Positions 36,762 through 44,470 of a DNA stretch of 62,637 bases are shown piece by piece. A program made the translations under genes and the position numbers. The notes under the pieces were generated by a model. It saw only the letters and a list, made by a program, of their open reading frames with translations, was not told where the DNA came from and did no database searches. The stretch is from positions 1 to 62,637 of the forward strand of contig JASJDN010000027.1 in assembly GCA_030065205.1 (NCBI GenBank). The letters run 5' to 3'. The DNA comes from Crocosphaera sp. (GTDB taxonomy: Bacteria; Cyanobacteriota; Cyanobacteriia; Cyanobacteriales; Microcystaceae). Each line of letters begins with the position of its first letter. The first letter of the stretch is position 1.

Positions 36762-37421
36762 TTAGGAAGCAGAGGCAGATCGCTGTTGTTGTAGGTAAGT
36801 AAATACGGATTTATCGCCAATATCAGGGATTAAGGGTTGAAAGGATTTCCGTAGGGCAAAAATAATGAATAAACCTGTCCAAATTCCCAATAAAGCTTGT
36901 TCCAACCCCACTGATAAAACCCCACATAAGTGACCTAATAAAAGCACAGGAACTAGGGGGGTTAATAATTTTGTTTCCAGGCGATTAAAACAAAAGGCTT
37001 CCTTAAAATAAATCCCTGTTAAGGCAACAAACATAAATCCGATTCCCAATAAAGTTAGAGGATTGTCATAGACACATAAAGCTAAGGGGTCTTGACAAGA
37101 TATGCACAGAATTATGGCGGTTAGGGTTCCAATTCCCCAACAGACTTGTAAGAAACGATGCAGAGGGATCAAGTAAATATGAATAGTTATTAAGCTAATG
37201 CCCAAACCAAGAGAAAATAAGGTAAATAAGAGAGTGAGTAACGTTAGGGTCAAGGAAGTAGGGCCTATTCCTAAAATCAAGCCACTACCTAAAGCAAAAC
37301 TTAAGGTGGATAACACTAACCCAAGACGATAGATTTTCACTCCTTTTAGGTCTTCTGGGGTAATAGTATATTGTCCAAATTGACCTTGATAAACAGTTAA
37401 GGGTTCGGATGTTGTCTTCAT
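36762..37421 (-). CDS. DUF2301-type integral membrane protein
   Basis: A 219-residue protein with about six membrane segments from residue 30 to 190. The N terminus reads YQGQFGQYTITPEDLKGVKI, and a conserved FMFVALTGIYFKEAFCFNRL stretch is found in cyanobacterial DUF2301 proteins. Function unknown. It is the first gene of the operon with the DUF218 gene (ten-base gap) and csaB. Confidence 0.78.
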   Translation of the reverse strand: MKTTSEPLTVYQGQFGQYTITPEDLKGVKIYRLGLVLSTLSFALGSGLILGIGPTSLTLTLLTLLFTLFSLGLGISLITIHIYLIPLHRFLQVCWGIGTLTAIILCISCQDPLALCVYDNPLTLLGIGFMFVALTGIYFKEAFCFNRLETKLLTPLVPVLLLGHLCGVLSVGLEQALLGIWTGLFIIFALRKSFQPLIPDIGDKSVFTYLQQQRSASAS

Positions 37422-37815
37422 AATGATTGTTTTAGTTCGTTAACGATTAAATTGTATCGTTTTTTTGCAGGAAAGAAAGGTCTTTTTCTCTAATTATAAA
37501 ATTCCCCTTAAATTTTAGTGGTTTAATCAATTATTTGCGCTAAGATTGTGGCTTAAAAAAGAAGACTTGTTGATAAAATTCGCAATAAATAGGCAATTGT
37601 AAAATAATGCTATGATTGTCAACTTTGAACATAATTAAAGAGCTACAATAGTTATTGTAATAAGTAAGGTGCTAGGCAGAGAGAAACAATTTAGCGACCG
37701 ATAAAGTGTGGTGTGAAGGAGTGAAAGTCCCATAAACTAATCTAGTTTAGGGCAAATTACATAACACAGCAGTTTGTTATTAAAACACTGCTCCTTACAC
37801 TCTTTGGAGGTCAAA
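37422..37815 (+). promoter_or_regulatory. Promoter and leader region of cop23
   Basis: 394 gene-free bases upstream of cop23. The last ~150 can fold into hairpins, including TAAACTA/TAGTTTA (about 37734-37750) and GCAGT-14 to 16 bases-ACTGC just before the ribosome site. GGAGG lies seven bases before the ATG. No known riboswitch was recognised. Confidence 0.4.
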
Positions 37816-38574
37816 ATGGTTAACAATTCAGCTAAGTTTATTGCTTTAGGTACAGTAGCAACCGTTGGTGTACTTGGTTTCGTTTCCGAAGCAGAGGCTC
37901 AACATTTCTCTTATCCTCTAGAAGTTGAAAAAGAGGAAATGGTCTCTTATGTTGACTGGGAAAGCAACCCCGGACCCTACGCTTTTGAACGCAAGATCCA
38001 AAAAGTTGTGTTTGAATGTATTCCTCAAGCAGACGGCACTTATGCCACTGAAGAACGGGTTGTAGAAATCACCTTTAATCCTGCAAAGGCTGCGCCCGTA
38101 GGCAGCACTTTCGATCCTCATAACCCCTATAGTGGTGGTGTTTATTCCCGTGAGGATGTTTCTTCCCAATACATCGCATTGGGTGAATTAACTGGACAAC
38201 CCATGATTCTATGGAGCGAAGACGTTCCCTCTAGTAATCCTGAAGGGTTATACACTCCCGAAAGTCGTTGTCAAACCGTTAGTGCGCGTTTAACCAATCT
38301 TGCCTACGCCTTCGGTGAAACTACTCCGGTTGGTGTTGCACAAGCATTCACTGAAAGAATGGCTACAGGTATCGTTAACGGAGAAAGAGTTATCTTTATG
38401 TCCTACGATCCTGAGAACGTTTCTAGTGAAAATGTTGTATTCACCTTAAGACCTCAGAACGGAGCTACATTTGCGGAAGCTCAAAGAACCCTTGCTCAGT
38501 TTAACAACTCTGTTTCTGGAAGCATTGGGGGCTTAGAAGAAGATCCCGCTAAGCGTCCTCCTATTCTTGAGTAG
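37816..38574 (+). CDS. COP23-domain exported protein
   Basis: A 252-residue protein from the ATG at 37816, chosen because TTTGGAGG precedes it and because the signal peptide then starts properly (NNSAKFIALGTVATVGVLGF, cleavage after EAEA near residue 28). The mature part has FECIPQ, LYTPESRCQTVSARL and ATGIVNGERVIFMS, the cysteine-containing pattern of COP23, the circadian oscillating 23-kDa polypeptide first described from Cyanothece RF-1. The two cysteines probably form a disulfide. It is monocistronic with a terminator behind it. Confidence 0.78.
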   Translation: MVNNSAKFIALGTVATVGVLGFVSEAEAQHFSYPLEVEKEEMVSYVDWESNPGPYAFERKIQKVVFECIPQADGTYATEERVVEITFNPAKAAPVGSTFDPHNPYSGGVYSREDVSSQYIALGELTGQPMILWSEDVPSSNPEGLYTPESRCQTVSARLTNLAYAFGETTPVGVAQAFTERMATGIVNGERVIFMSYDPENVSSENVVFTLRPQNGATFAEAQRTLAQFNNSVSGSIGGLEEDPAKRPPILE

Positions 38575-38584
38575 ATTTACCAGT

Positions 38585-38628
38585 AGGGAAAGAGGTCTAA
38601 TCTATTTATATTCTTTCCCTTTTTTTTC
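38585..38628 (+). terminator. Intrinsic terminator of cop23
   Basis: AGGGAAAGA and TCTTTCCCT form a 9-bp stem followed by TTTTTTT, just after the stop codon. A second stem, GAGAGT/ACTCTC, with TATTTTTTTT follows at about 38631-38664. Confidence 0.75.
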
Positions 38629-38707
38629 TAGAGAGTTAGTGAGTTACTACTCTCTATTTTTTTTGCAAAATAATTGTCTTATATTAATTGATTAAATTGC
38701 TTAGAGA

Positions 38708-39157
38708 TTAAATCATTTCAGTTGATGTTCCCAATTGAAACGCGACAGCTTTCTTTTTCATCATCTGAAAAATGTTATAAAATCCGTTAGCACGGGATGG
38801 GGTTAAACTAACATTGAGTCCAGTTTCTTCGATAAAATCAGGAGTGACTTCTATAATTTCATTGGGAGTTAACCCGTTTAATCCTTCAATTAATAAAGCC
38901 ACTAACCCTTTAACTAATTGAGCATCAGAGTCTCCTTTATACCAAATTTTTCCATCTTCTAAGTCGGCGGTAATATAAACTTGAGAAACACACCCTTGTA
39001 CTTTATTTTCTTCTGTTTTACCGTCCTCTGGCATGGCCTCTAATTTCTTAGCATACCAGAGTAATTGTTCATAGCGTTTTTTGGGATCAGAACGCTTTTT
39101 GAATTTTTCGACAATACGAGCTAAGTTAGGAGGTAAAGTGGTTTCAGATGATGACAT
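38708..39157 (-). CDS. sufE: Cysteine desulfuration protein SufE
   Basis: A 149-residue protein of SufE length. The sulfur-accepting Cys56 is in KVQGCVSQVYI, the family's central motif, and FKKRSDPKKRYEQLLWYAK precedes it. SufE takes persulfide sulfur from SufS-type cysteine desulfurase for Fe-S cluster assembly. It stands alone here; the sufBCDS genes are not in the window. Confidence 0.93.
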   Translation of the reverse strand: MSSSETTLPPNLARIVEKFKKRSDPKKRYEQLLWYAKKLEAMPEDGKTEENKVQGCVSQVYITADLEDGKIWYKGDSDAQLVKGLVALLIEGLNGLTPNEIIEVTPDFIEETGLNVSLTPSRANGFYNIFQMMKKKAVAFQLGTSTEMI

Positions 39158-39337
39158 AGAGCCAGACTAACAACTTACAATAGATTCTTTTTTACTCGAA
39201 TATGATTGTAGCAAGTTTTTCTCCTAAATATCAAGGGATGTTTACTTATCATTCCCAGGAAACAAAGAATCCCATAAACATCCCGATCTCATATTTCATA
39301 GTATAATTCAAGAGATAGTTTTGTAATTAATTTATTA

Positions 39338-40312
39338 ATGATTAATTCAGCCAACTCTCAGCCAATTAAACAGTTATCTCTTTTCCCAAGTTATAATCAT
39401 CAAGACAGTCTTAAACCGTCTCCTGTACTGAAATGGGCTGGTGGAAAAACACAATTATTACCTGAAATTAAACAACAATATCCTCAACAACTTAAACAAG
39501 GTAAAATCACAACTTACATCGAGCCTTTTTTTGGGGGAGGTGCTGTATTTTTTGATATTTATTCTAACTTTAAAATTGAAAAAGCCTATCTTTTTGACAA
39601 AAATCCCGAATTAATTATTCTTTATAAGGTAATTCAGAATGATGTTAGTGATCTCATTGAAGAATTATCAACTTTAGAAAACGAATATCTTGATTTAGAT
39701 ACTGAAAAAAGAAAAGAATTATATTATCAAGTGAGAGATAATTACAATAGGTTTGATAAACAAACTGATGCTAATGATTATAGACAAGAGTGGGTAAAAC
39801 GAGCAGCTTATACGATATTTTTAAATAAAACTTGTTTTAATGGGTTATATCGAGTTAATAGTAAAGGATGTTTTAATGTACCTATGGGGCGTTATAAAAA
39901 TCCTAAAATACTGAACAAAGATAATTTACTAGCTGTTCATCAAGCATTTAAAATTGCTGAAATTAAACATACAGATTTTGCAGAAGTTGTTAATTATGCT
40001 AATGAATCAACCTTTATTTATTATGATCCACCCTATCGTCCTATTAGTAAAACGGCAAATTTTAATGCGTATAGCTCTTTAGATTTTAATGATGATGAAC
40101 AAAGAAGATTAAGAGATATATTTGTAAAAACATCTAATCAAGGTGCATTACAAATGTTGAGTAATTCAGATCCGACTAATTATATTGATGATCCTTTCTT
40201 TGATGAGTTATATAAGGATTTTAATATTAGTCGTATTTTGGCATCAAGGATGATTAATTCTAAAGGTAACAAGCGTGGTAAAATTAGAGAAATTTTAGTA
40301 ACCAACTATTAA
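39338..40312 (+). CDS. Dam-like DNA adenine methyltransferase, orphan
   Basis: A 324-residue D12-class N6-adenine methylase. The SAM-binding motif is PVLKWAGGKTQLLPEI at residues 29-44, followed by YIEPFFGGGAVFFDI, and the catalytic motif YYDPPYRPIS is near residue 229. The target could be GATC or a related site but cannot be read from sequence. No restriction enzyme gene is adjacent, since the next gene encodes a membrane-anchored hypothetical, so it looks like an orphan methylase with a regulatory or repair role. Confidence 0.9.
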   Translation: MINSANSQPIKQLSLFPSYNHQDSLKPSPVLKWAGGKTQLLPEIKQQYPQQLKQGKITTYIEPFFGGGAVFFDIYSNFKIEKAYLFDKNPELIILYKVIQNDVSDLIEELSTLENEYLDLDTEKRKELYYQVRDNYNRFDKQTDANDYRQEWVKRAAYTIFLNKTCFNGLYRVNSKGCFNVPMGRYKNPKILNKDNLLAVHQAFKIAEIKHTDFAEVVNYANESTFIYYDPPYRPISKTANFNAYSSLDFNDDEQRRLRDIFVKTSNQGALQMLSNSDPTNYIDDPFFDELYKDFNISRILASRMINSKGNKRGKIREILVTNY

Positions 40313-40350
40313 AAATATGAAACAGTAGGGTTATGTTTTTTTAGATATTA

Positions 40351-40860
40351 TCAATTTTCTCGTCTTGAAATTAACACAATATGATGATAAGGAAAAGTTT
40401 TTTTGTTATGTTTCCATTTAAAGTTACCGTATATAAAGATAAATTCTCTTTTATTATCATTAAATATACCCCTAATTGGAAATTCAGATTTTTCGCCGGC
40501 CGATAATCTCATTAAATTTTGATGTCTCGAATTTGATGCACTAAATTTTCTTTTTGGTAAATGATTTTCTTTTTCGGGACATTGGATTTGTCCTGTATTT
40601 TTGTCCTGTTCATAGTATTCTTCACCGTCATAGAATTGGAGTGATACTTCTGAAAGATTAATAGGAATCTGACCTGTATTTTCTATAACATAGGTGCATA
40701 TTATAAAAAGTTTTCCATTTTTAGTATATTTCTGTTCAACTTTCATCTCAGTATTATATCGGGGTATTAAGACTTCATAAAGTTGAAATTTAATGGCTGC
40801 AAATATTGCAGTAATTACGATTGTAATGTTAACGACTATTTCTAAATAATCTTTTTCCAT
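40351..40860 (-). CDS. Hypothetical membrane-anchored protein
   Basis: A 169-residue protein with one membrane segment at about residues 7-25 (ITIVITAIFAAIKFQLY). A beta-rich soluble domain follows (TYVIENTGQIPINLSEVSLQ, then AGEKSEFPIRGIF) that looks immunoglobulin-like. No family is recognised. It is convergent with the methylase gene, 38 bases apart, and is not an evident endonuclease. Confidence 0.6.
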   Translation of the reverse strand: MEKDYLEIVVNITIVITAIFAAIKFQLYEVLIPRYNTEMKVEQKYTKNGKLFIICTYVIENTGQIPINLSEVSLQFYDGEEYYEQDKNTGQIQCPEKENHLPKRKFSASNSRHQNLMRLSAGEKSEFPIRGIFNDNKREFIFIYGNFKWKHNKKTFPYHHIVLISRREN

Positions 40861-41070
40861 AATCTTTTTACATATTTTTACAGTAACTTTTTAGTAATCT
40901 AAAGAGTAATTAAGTTATGTTTATCTTGAACTGCGGTATGTTTAGTATTGCTTTTCTCTTTATGTTACTATCTACCTCTACTGGCCGAAGCCTCAATATA
41001 ATAAAATTTAATATATGTTTCATTGCTTATTGGTATAGAGTAGGTTAGTGGGAAGGTTTCATTGATCAGT

Positions 41071-41139
41071 TCAATTTTTAATAGTGATAGATTTTAATAC
41101 TTCTTCTAACGAGTAAGTCACAGTTACTGGTTCATTCAT
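41071..41139 (-). pseudogene. Truncated fifth copy of the coiled-coil paralogue family
   Basis: On the minus strand from the ATG at 41139 the frame reads MNEPVTVTYSLEEVLKSI and stops after 22 codons. The first 18 residues match the start of the four intact genes at 41180-42709 (MNEPVTVKYSLEDILKKI), but the coiled coil and membrane segment are absent. This is a remnant of a fifth tandem copy, or a very short expressed peptide. Confidence 0.75.
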
Positions 41140-41179
41140 GAAATTAACTCCCATATATCAATACTATTTATGATAACAG

Positions 41180-41548
41180 CTAAGAATTACCGATCAATCC
41201 CAACATTTTAGCTAAACTTCCTAAGACAGCAGCAAGCAAACTAATAATAACCCCACGATTAATAAACTCTTGATAATCTAATCTTTTTCCTAAACCATCT
41301 ACTTTTTCTTCTAGTTTAGCTTGTCCAACTTTTAGATCAGTAACATCTTTTTGGAGAGTATCTAATTTTTGATTAACATCTCTCTGAAAACTATCTAATT
41401 TCTGTTCAAAGTCTCTTTGGCTACTCTCTAACTTGGATTCCAACTTTTCAAATCTCTGAGTAGAAGCTTCTTCCATTCTATCAAGTTTATCATCAATCTT
41501 TTTGAGGATATCTTCTAAAGAGTATTTAACTGTTGCTGGTTCATTCAT
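41180..41548 (-). CDS. Tandem coiled-coil/TM paralogue 4
   Basis: A 122-residue protein. The conserved start is MNEPATVKYSLEDILKKIDD. A coiled coil at about residues 15-92 is built from repeats such as QRDFEQKLDSF and QRDVNQKLDTLQ. The shared block DLKVGQAKLEEKVDGLGKRL is followed by a C-terminal membrane segment at about residues 98-118. The layout is that of a tail-anchored coiled-coil protein, similar in shape to holin-associated XhlA proteins, but no phage gene is near. One of four intact paralogues with ~40-base spacers. Confidence 0.7.
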   Translation of the reverse strand: MNEPATVKYSLEDILKKIDDKLDRMEEASTQRFEKLESKLESSQRDFEQKLDSFQRDVNQKLDTLQKDVTDLKVGQAKLEEKVDGLGKRLDYQEFINRGVIISLLAAVLGSLAKMLGLIGNS

Positions 41549-41588
41549 GGATGTAACTTCTATCGATTAATACTATTAATTATAGCAT

Positions 41589-41891
41589 TTAAGAATTACC
41601 AATAAATCCCAACATTTTAGCTAAACCCCCTAATAAAGCAACAATCAAACCAATGATAACCCCACGATTAATAAACTCTTGATAATCTAATCTTTTTCCT
41701 AAACCATCTACTTTTTCTTCTAGTTTTGCTTGTCCAACTTTTAAATCGGTAATATCTCTTTGGATAGTATCAAGTTTAGTGTTAACATCTTTTATGTCTT
41801 GTTTTACTTCTTTATGGTTACTATCTAATTTGTCATCGATTTTTTTGAGGATATCTTCTAAAGAGTATTTAACTGTCATCGGTTCATTCAT
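41589..41891 (-). CDS. Tandem coiled-coil/TM paralogue 3
   Basis: A 100-residue member, the shortest of the array. It has the same start (MNEPMTVKYSLEDILKKIDD) and end (FINRGVIIGLIVALLGGLAK) as its neighbours. The coiled coil is shortened and partly different (SNHKEVKQDIKDVNTKLDTI). The loss is in whole helical units, so the gene stays in frame. Confidence 0.7.
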   Translation of the reverse strand: MNEPMTVKYSLEDILKKIDDKLDSNHKEVKQDIKDVNTKLDTIQRDITDLKVGQAKLEEKVDGLGKRLDYQEFINRGVIIGLIVALLGGLAKMLGFIGNS

Positions 41892-41931
41892 GGATTCAAT
41901 TCCTATCTATTAATACTATTAATTATAGCAT

Positions 41932-42267
41932 CTAGGGATTACCAATCAATCCTAACATTTTAGCTAAACTCCCTAAGACAGCAGCAAGCAAACCAATGAT
42001 AACCCCACGATTAATAAACTCTTGATAATCTAATCTTTTTCCTAAACCATCGACTTTTTCTTCGAGTTTTGCTTGTCCAACTTTTAAGTCTGTTACATCT
42101 TTTTGCAAAGTATCCAATTTCTGATTAACATCTTTTTGATTACTCTCTAACTTGGATTCCAACTTTTCAAATCTTTGATTAGAAGCTTCTTCCATTCTAT
42201 CGAGTTTATCATCGATCTTTTTGAGGATATCTTCTAAAGAGTATTTAACTGTCACTGGTTCGTTCAT
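41932..42267 (-). CDS. Tandem coiled-coil/TM paralogue 2
   Basis: A 111-residue member. Start MNEPVTVKYSLEDILKKIDD, coiled coil with RMEEASNQRFEKLESKLESN and one NQKLDTLQKDV unit, then the shared DLKVGQAKLEEKV block and C-terminal membrane segment. The spacer to the next copy is again about 40 bases, so the array probably grew by unequal recombination. Confidence 0.7.
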   Translation of the reverse strand: MNEPVTVKYSLEDILKKIDDKLDRMEEASNQRFEKLESKLESNQKDVNQKLDTLQKDVTDLKVGQAKLEEKVDGLGKRLDYQEFINRGVIIGLLAAVLGSLAKMLGLIGNP

Positions 42268-42307
42268 AGTTTAAACTGTTATTGATTAATACTATTAATT
42301 CTAGCAT

Positions 42308-42709
42308 CTAAGAATTACCAATCAATCCCAACATTTTAGCTAACCCCCCTAATAAAGCAACAATTAGACCAATAACTACCCCACGATTAATAAACTCTTG
42401 ATAATCTAATCGTTTGGTTAAACCTTCCACTTTTTCTTCTAATTTTGCTTGTCCAACTTTTAGATCAGTAACATCTTTTTGAAGCGTATCTAATTTTTGA
42501 TTAACATCTCTCTGGAAACTATCTAATTTCTGATTAACATCTTTTTGAAGCGTATCTAATTTCTGTTCAAAGTCTCTTTGGTTACTCTCTAACTTGGATT
42601 CCAACTTTTCAAATCTCTGAGTAGAAGCTTCTTCCATTCTATCCAGTTTATCATCGATCTTTTTGAGGATATCTTCTAAAGAGTATTTAACGGTCACTGG
42701 TTCATTCAT
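42308..42709 (-). CDS. Tandem coiled-coil/TM paralogue 1
   Basis: A 133-residue member, the longest and the first transcribed. It has extra 11-residue units (QKLDTLQKDVN, QKLDSFQRDVN) inside the coiled coil and a small change, VEGLTKRL, in the shared block. The C-terminal membrane segment is kept. It lies upstream of the other three on the minus strand; the ndhH terminator separates it from ndhH. Confidence 0.7.
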   Translation of the reverse strand: MNEPVTVKYSLEDILKKIDDKLDRMEEASTQRFEKLESKLESNQRDFEQKLDTLQKDVNQKLDSFQRDVNQKLDTLQKDVTDLKVGQAKLEEKVEGLTKRLDYQEFINRGVVIGLIVALLGGLAKMLGLIGNS

Positions 42710-42745
42710 GGATTTAACAGTTCATAGTATTTCTTTGATTATATT

Positions 42746-42774
42746 GTAAAAAAAGAGAGGGGATAAAACCCCTC
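42746..42774 (-). terminator. Intrinsic terminator of ndhH
   Basis: On the minus strand GAGGGG-TTTTAT-CCCCTC is followed by TCTTTTTTT, about 30 bases after the ndhH stop codon. Confidence 0.75.
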
Positions 42775-42803
42775 AATAACTAATAATTATGGACTGAAAA
42801 TCT

Positions 42804-43988
42804 TTAACGATCTACAGACCCCATAATGACATCAATACTACCCAAAATGGCCATAATATCGGCAACTTTAACCCCTTTAAGAAGGTGAGGTAGAATTTGT
42901 AAATTATTAAAGTCAGGGGCGCGAATTTTCCAACGCCAAGGAAAGACATCATTCTTACCCACGATAAAGATACCTAACTCTCCTTTACCGCTTTCTAAAC
43001 GCACATAATGTTCTCCTTCAGGAATTTTGAAGGTAGGGGCGACTTTTTTAGCGATGTATTGATAATCAAAATCATTCCATTCGGACTTTTTCCCTTCCAT
43101 CATGCGTTTCGCTTCCAGGTTTTCATAGGGACCACCTGGAATACCTTTCAAAGCTTGACGAATGATTTTAACCGATTCGCGCATTTCGCGAATACGCACT
43201 AAATAACGGGCAAAACAGTCCCCTGCGGTTTCCCATTGTACTTCCCAATCGAAGTCATCGTAACATTCGTAATGGTCTACTTTACGCAAATCCCATTTAA
43301 CCCCAGAACCCCGTAACATCGGGCCAGATAGTCCCCAGTTAATGGCTTCTTCTCGGGTAATGGTACCTATCCCTTCCACACGACGACGGAAAATAGGATT
43401 ATTAGTGATTAACTTCTCGTATTCATCTACTTTGGGGTCAAACGCATCGCAGAAGTCTTCGCATTTATCGATCCAACCGTAGGGTAAATCTACTGCTACC
43501 CCACCAACACGGAAGTAATTATTATTAATCAAGCGCATTCCGGAGGCTGCTTCCCAGAGATCATAAATCATTTCCCGTTCACGGAAAATGTAGAAAAAGG
43601 GAGTTTGTGCGCCCACGTCTGCTAAAAAGGGTCCTAACCACAATAAATGGTTAGCAATGCGGTTGAGTTCCAACATAATCACCCGAATATATTGGGCCCG
43701 TCTGGGAACTTCAATATCCGCTAATTGTTCAGGGGCATTAACCGTAATCGCTTCATTGAACATTCCGGCCGCATAATCCCAACGACTCACATAGGGAACG
43801 TACATGACGTTGGTACGATTTTCTGCAATTTTCTCCATCCCTCGATGAAGATACCCGATCACGGGTTCACAGTCTACCACGTCCTCTCCGTCTAAAGTGA
43901 CGATCAAACGTAATACCCCGTGCATGGAGGGATGATGAGGCCCCATGTTCAACACCATGGGTTCGGTTCTAGTTTCTATTTTCGACAT
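42804..43988 (-). CDS. ndhH: NAD(P)H-quinone oxidoreductase (NDH-1) subunit H
   Basis: A 394-residue protein, the usual length for cyanobacterial NdhH (49-kDa subunit family). Landmarks are [20 protein letters not shown] near the start, [19 protein letters not shown], and the C terminus [18 protein letters not shown]. It is part of the hydrophilic arm of the NDH-1 complex on the thylakoid membrane, near the quinone site, used in respiration and cyclic electron flow. Single gene with its own terminator. Confidence 0.97.
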   Translation of the reverse strand: MSKIETRTEPMVLNMGPHHPSMHGVLRLIVTLDGEDVVDCEPVIGYLHRGMEKIAENRTNVMYVPYVSRWDYAAGMFNEAITVNAPEQLADIEVPRRAQYIRVIMLELNRIANHLLWLGPFLADVGAQTPFFYIFREREMIYDLWEAASGMRLINNNYFRVGGVAVDLPYGWIDKCEDFCDAFDPKVDEYEKLITNNPIFRRRVEGIGTITREEAINWGLSGPMLRGSGVKWDLRKVDHYECYDDFDWEVQWETAGDCFARYLVRIREMRESVKIIRQALKGIPGGPYENLEAKRMMEGKKSEWNDFDYQYIAKKVAPTFKIPEGEHYVRLESGKGELGIFIVGKNDVFPWRWKIRAPDFNNLQILPHLLKGVKVADIMAILGSIDVIMGSVDR

Positions 43989-44075
43989 AGGGTGGTCACT
44001 TAACCGTCATCTTTACCCTTTAGGATAACGTCTTTTGACAGAGAGAACAGTAAAATAGTCAATATCGATCATGAG

Positions 44076-44438
44076 TTACAAACTATTCATTTTTAATTCG
44101 TCTAGAGAAACCACTTCTAATGCTCTAATATGAGTCGCTTCTAAAATGACAGGAGGCGCGACCCCTGCTTCTTTTGCTTCTTGCCAACGGGAAGCACAGA
44201 GACACCAGCGATCGCCTAATTTTAGGCCAGGAAAATTATAAGCCGGCATGGGGGTACTGAGATCATTTCCTTGTTGTTTAGTAAAGGTTAAAAATTCGTC
44301 GGTAACTTGAGCGCATATTACATGAACCCCAAAATCTTGCCCCCCTGTACGACAATAACCGTCACGATAATACCCTGTCATTGGGTCATTACAACACGGT
44401 TGTAAATTGGTTCCTAGTACATTTTTTGCGTCTATCAT
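44076..44438 (-). CDS. DUF2237 family protein
   Basis: A 120-residue protein with the DUF2237 pattern: LGTNLQPCCNDPMTGYYRDG at the start, HVICAQVTDEFLTF, GDRWCLCASRWQEA, and HIRALEVVSLDELK near the end. Cysteines in PCC, GYC and WCLC are conserved in the family. Small cytoplasmic protein of unknown function. It lies between ndhH and kaiC, 32 bases after the kaiC stop codon, so it may be read with the kai genes. Confidence 0.85.
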   Translation of the reverse strand: MIDAKNVLGTNLQPCCNDPMTGYYRDGYCRTGGQDFGVHVICAQVTDEFLTFTKQQGNDLSTPMPAYNFPGLKLGDRWCLCASRWQEAKEAGVAPPVILEATHIRALEVVSLDELKMNSL

Positions 44439-44470
44439 TGCTAAAAATCCTGTGATGGTGATGTCAGATG

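Noticed and set aside
40351..40860. Restriction endonuclease partner of the adenine methylase
   Set aside because: The protein is membrane-anchored with an Ig-like domain and has no nuclease motif.
41180..42709. Prophage holin/XhlA cluster
   Set aside because: The shape is similar, but no lysin, tail or other phage gene is nearby and the genes are tandem paralogues.
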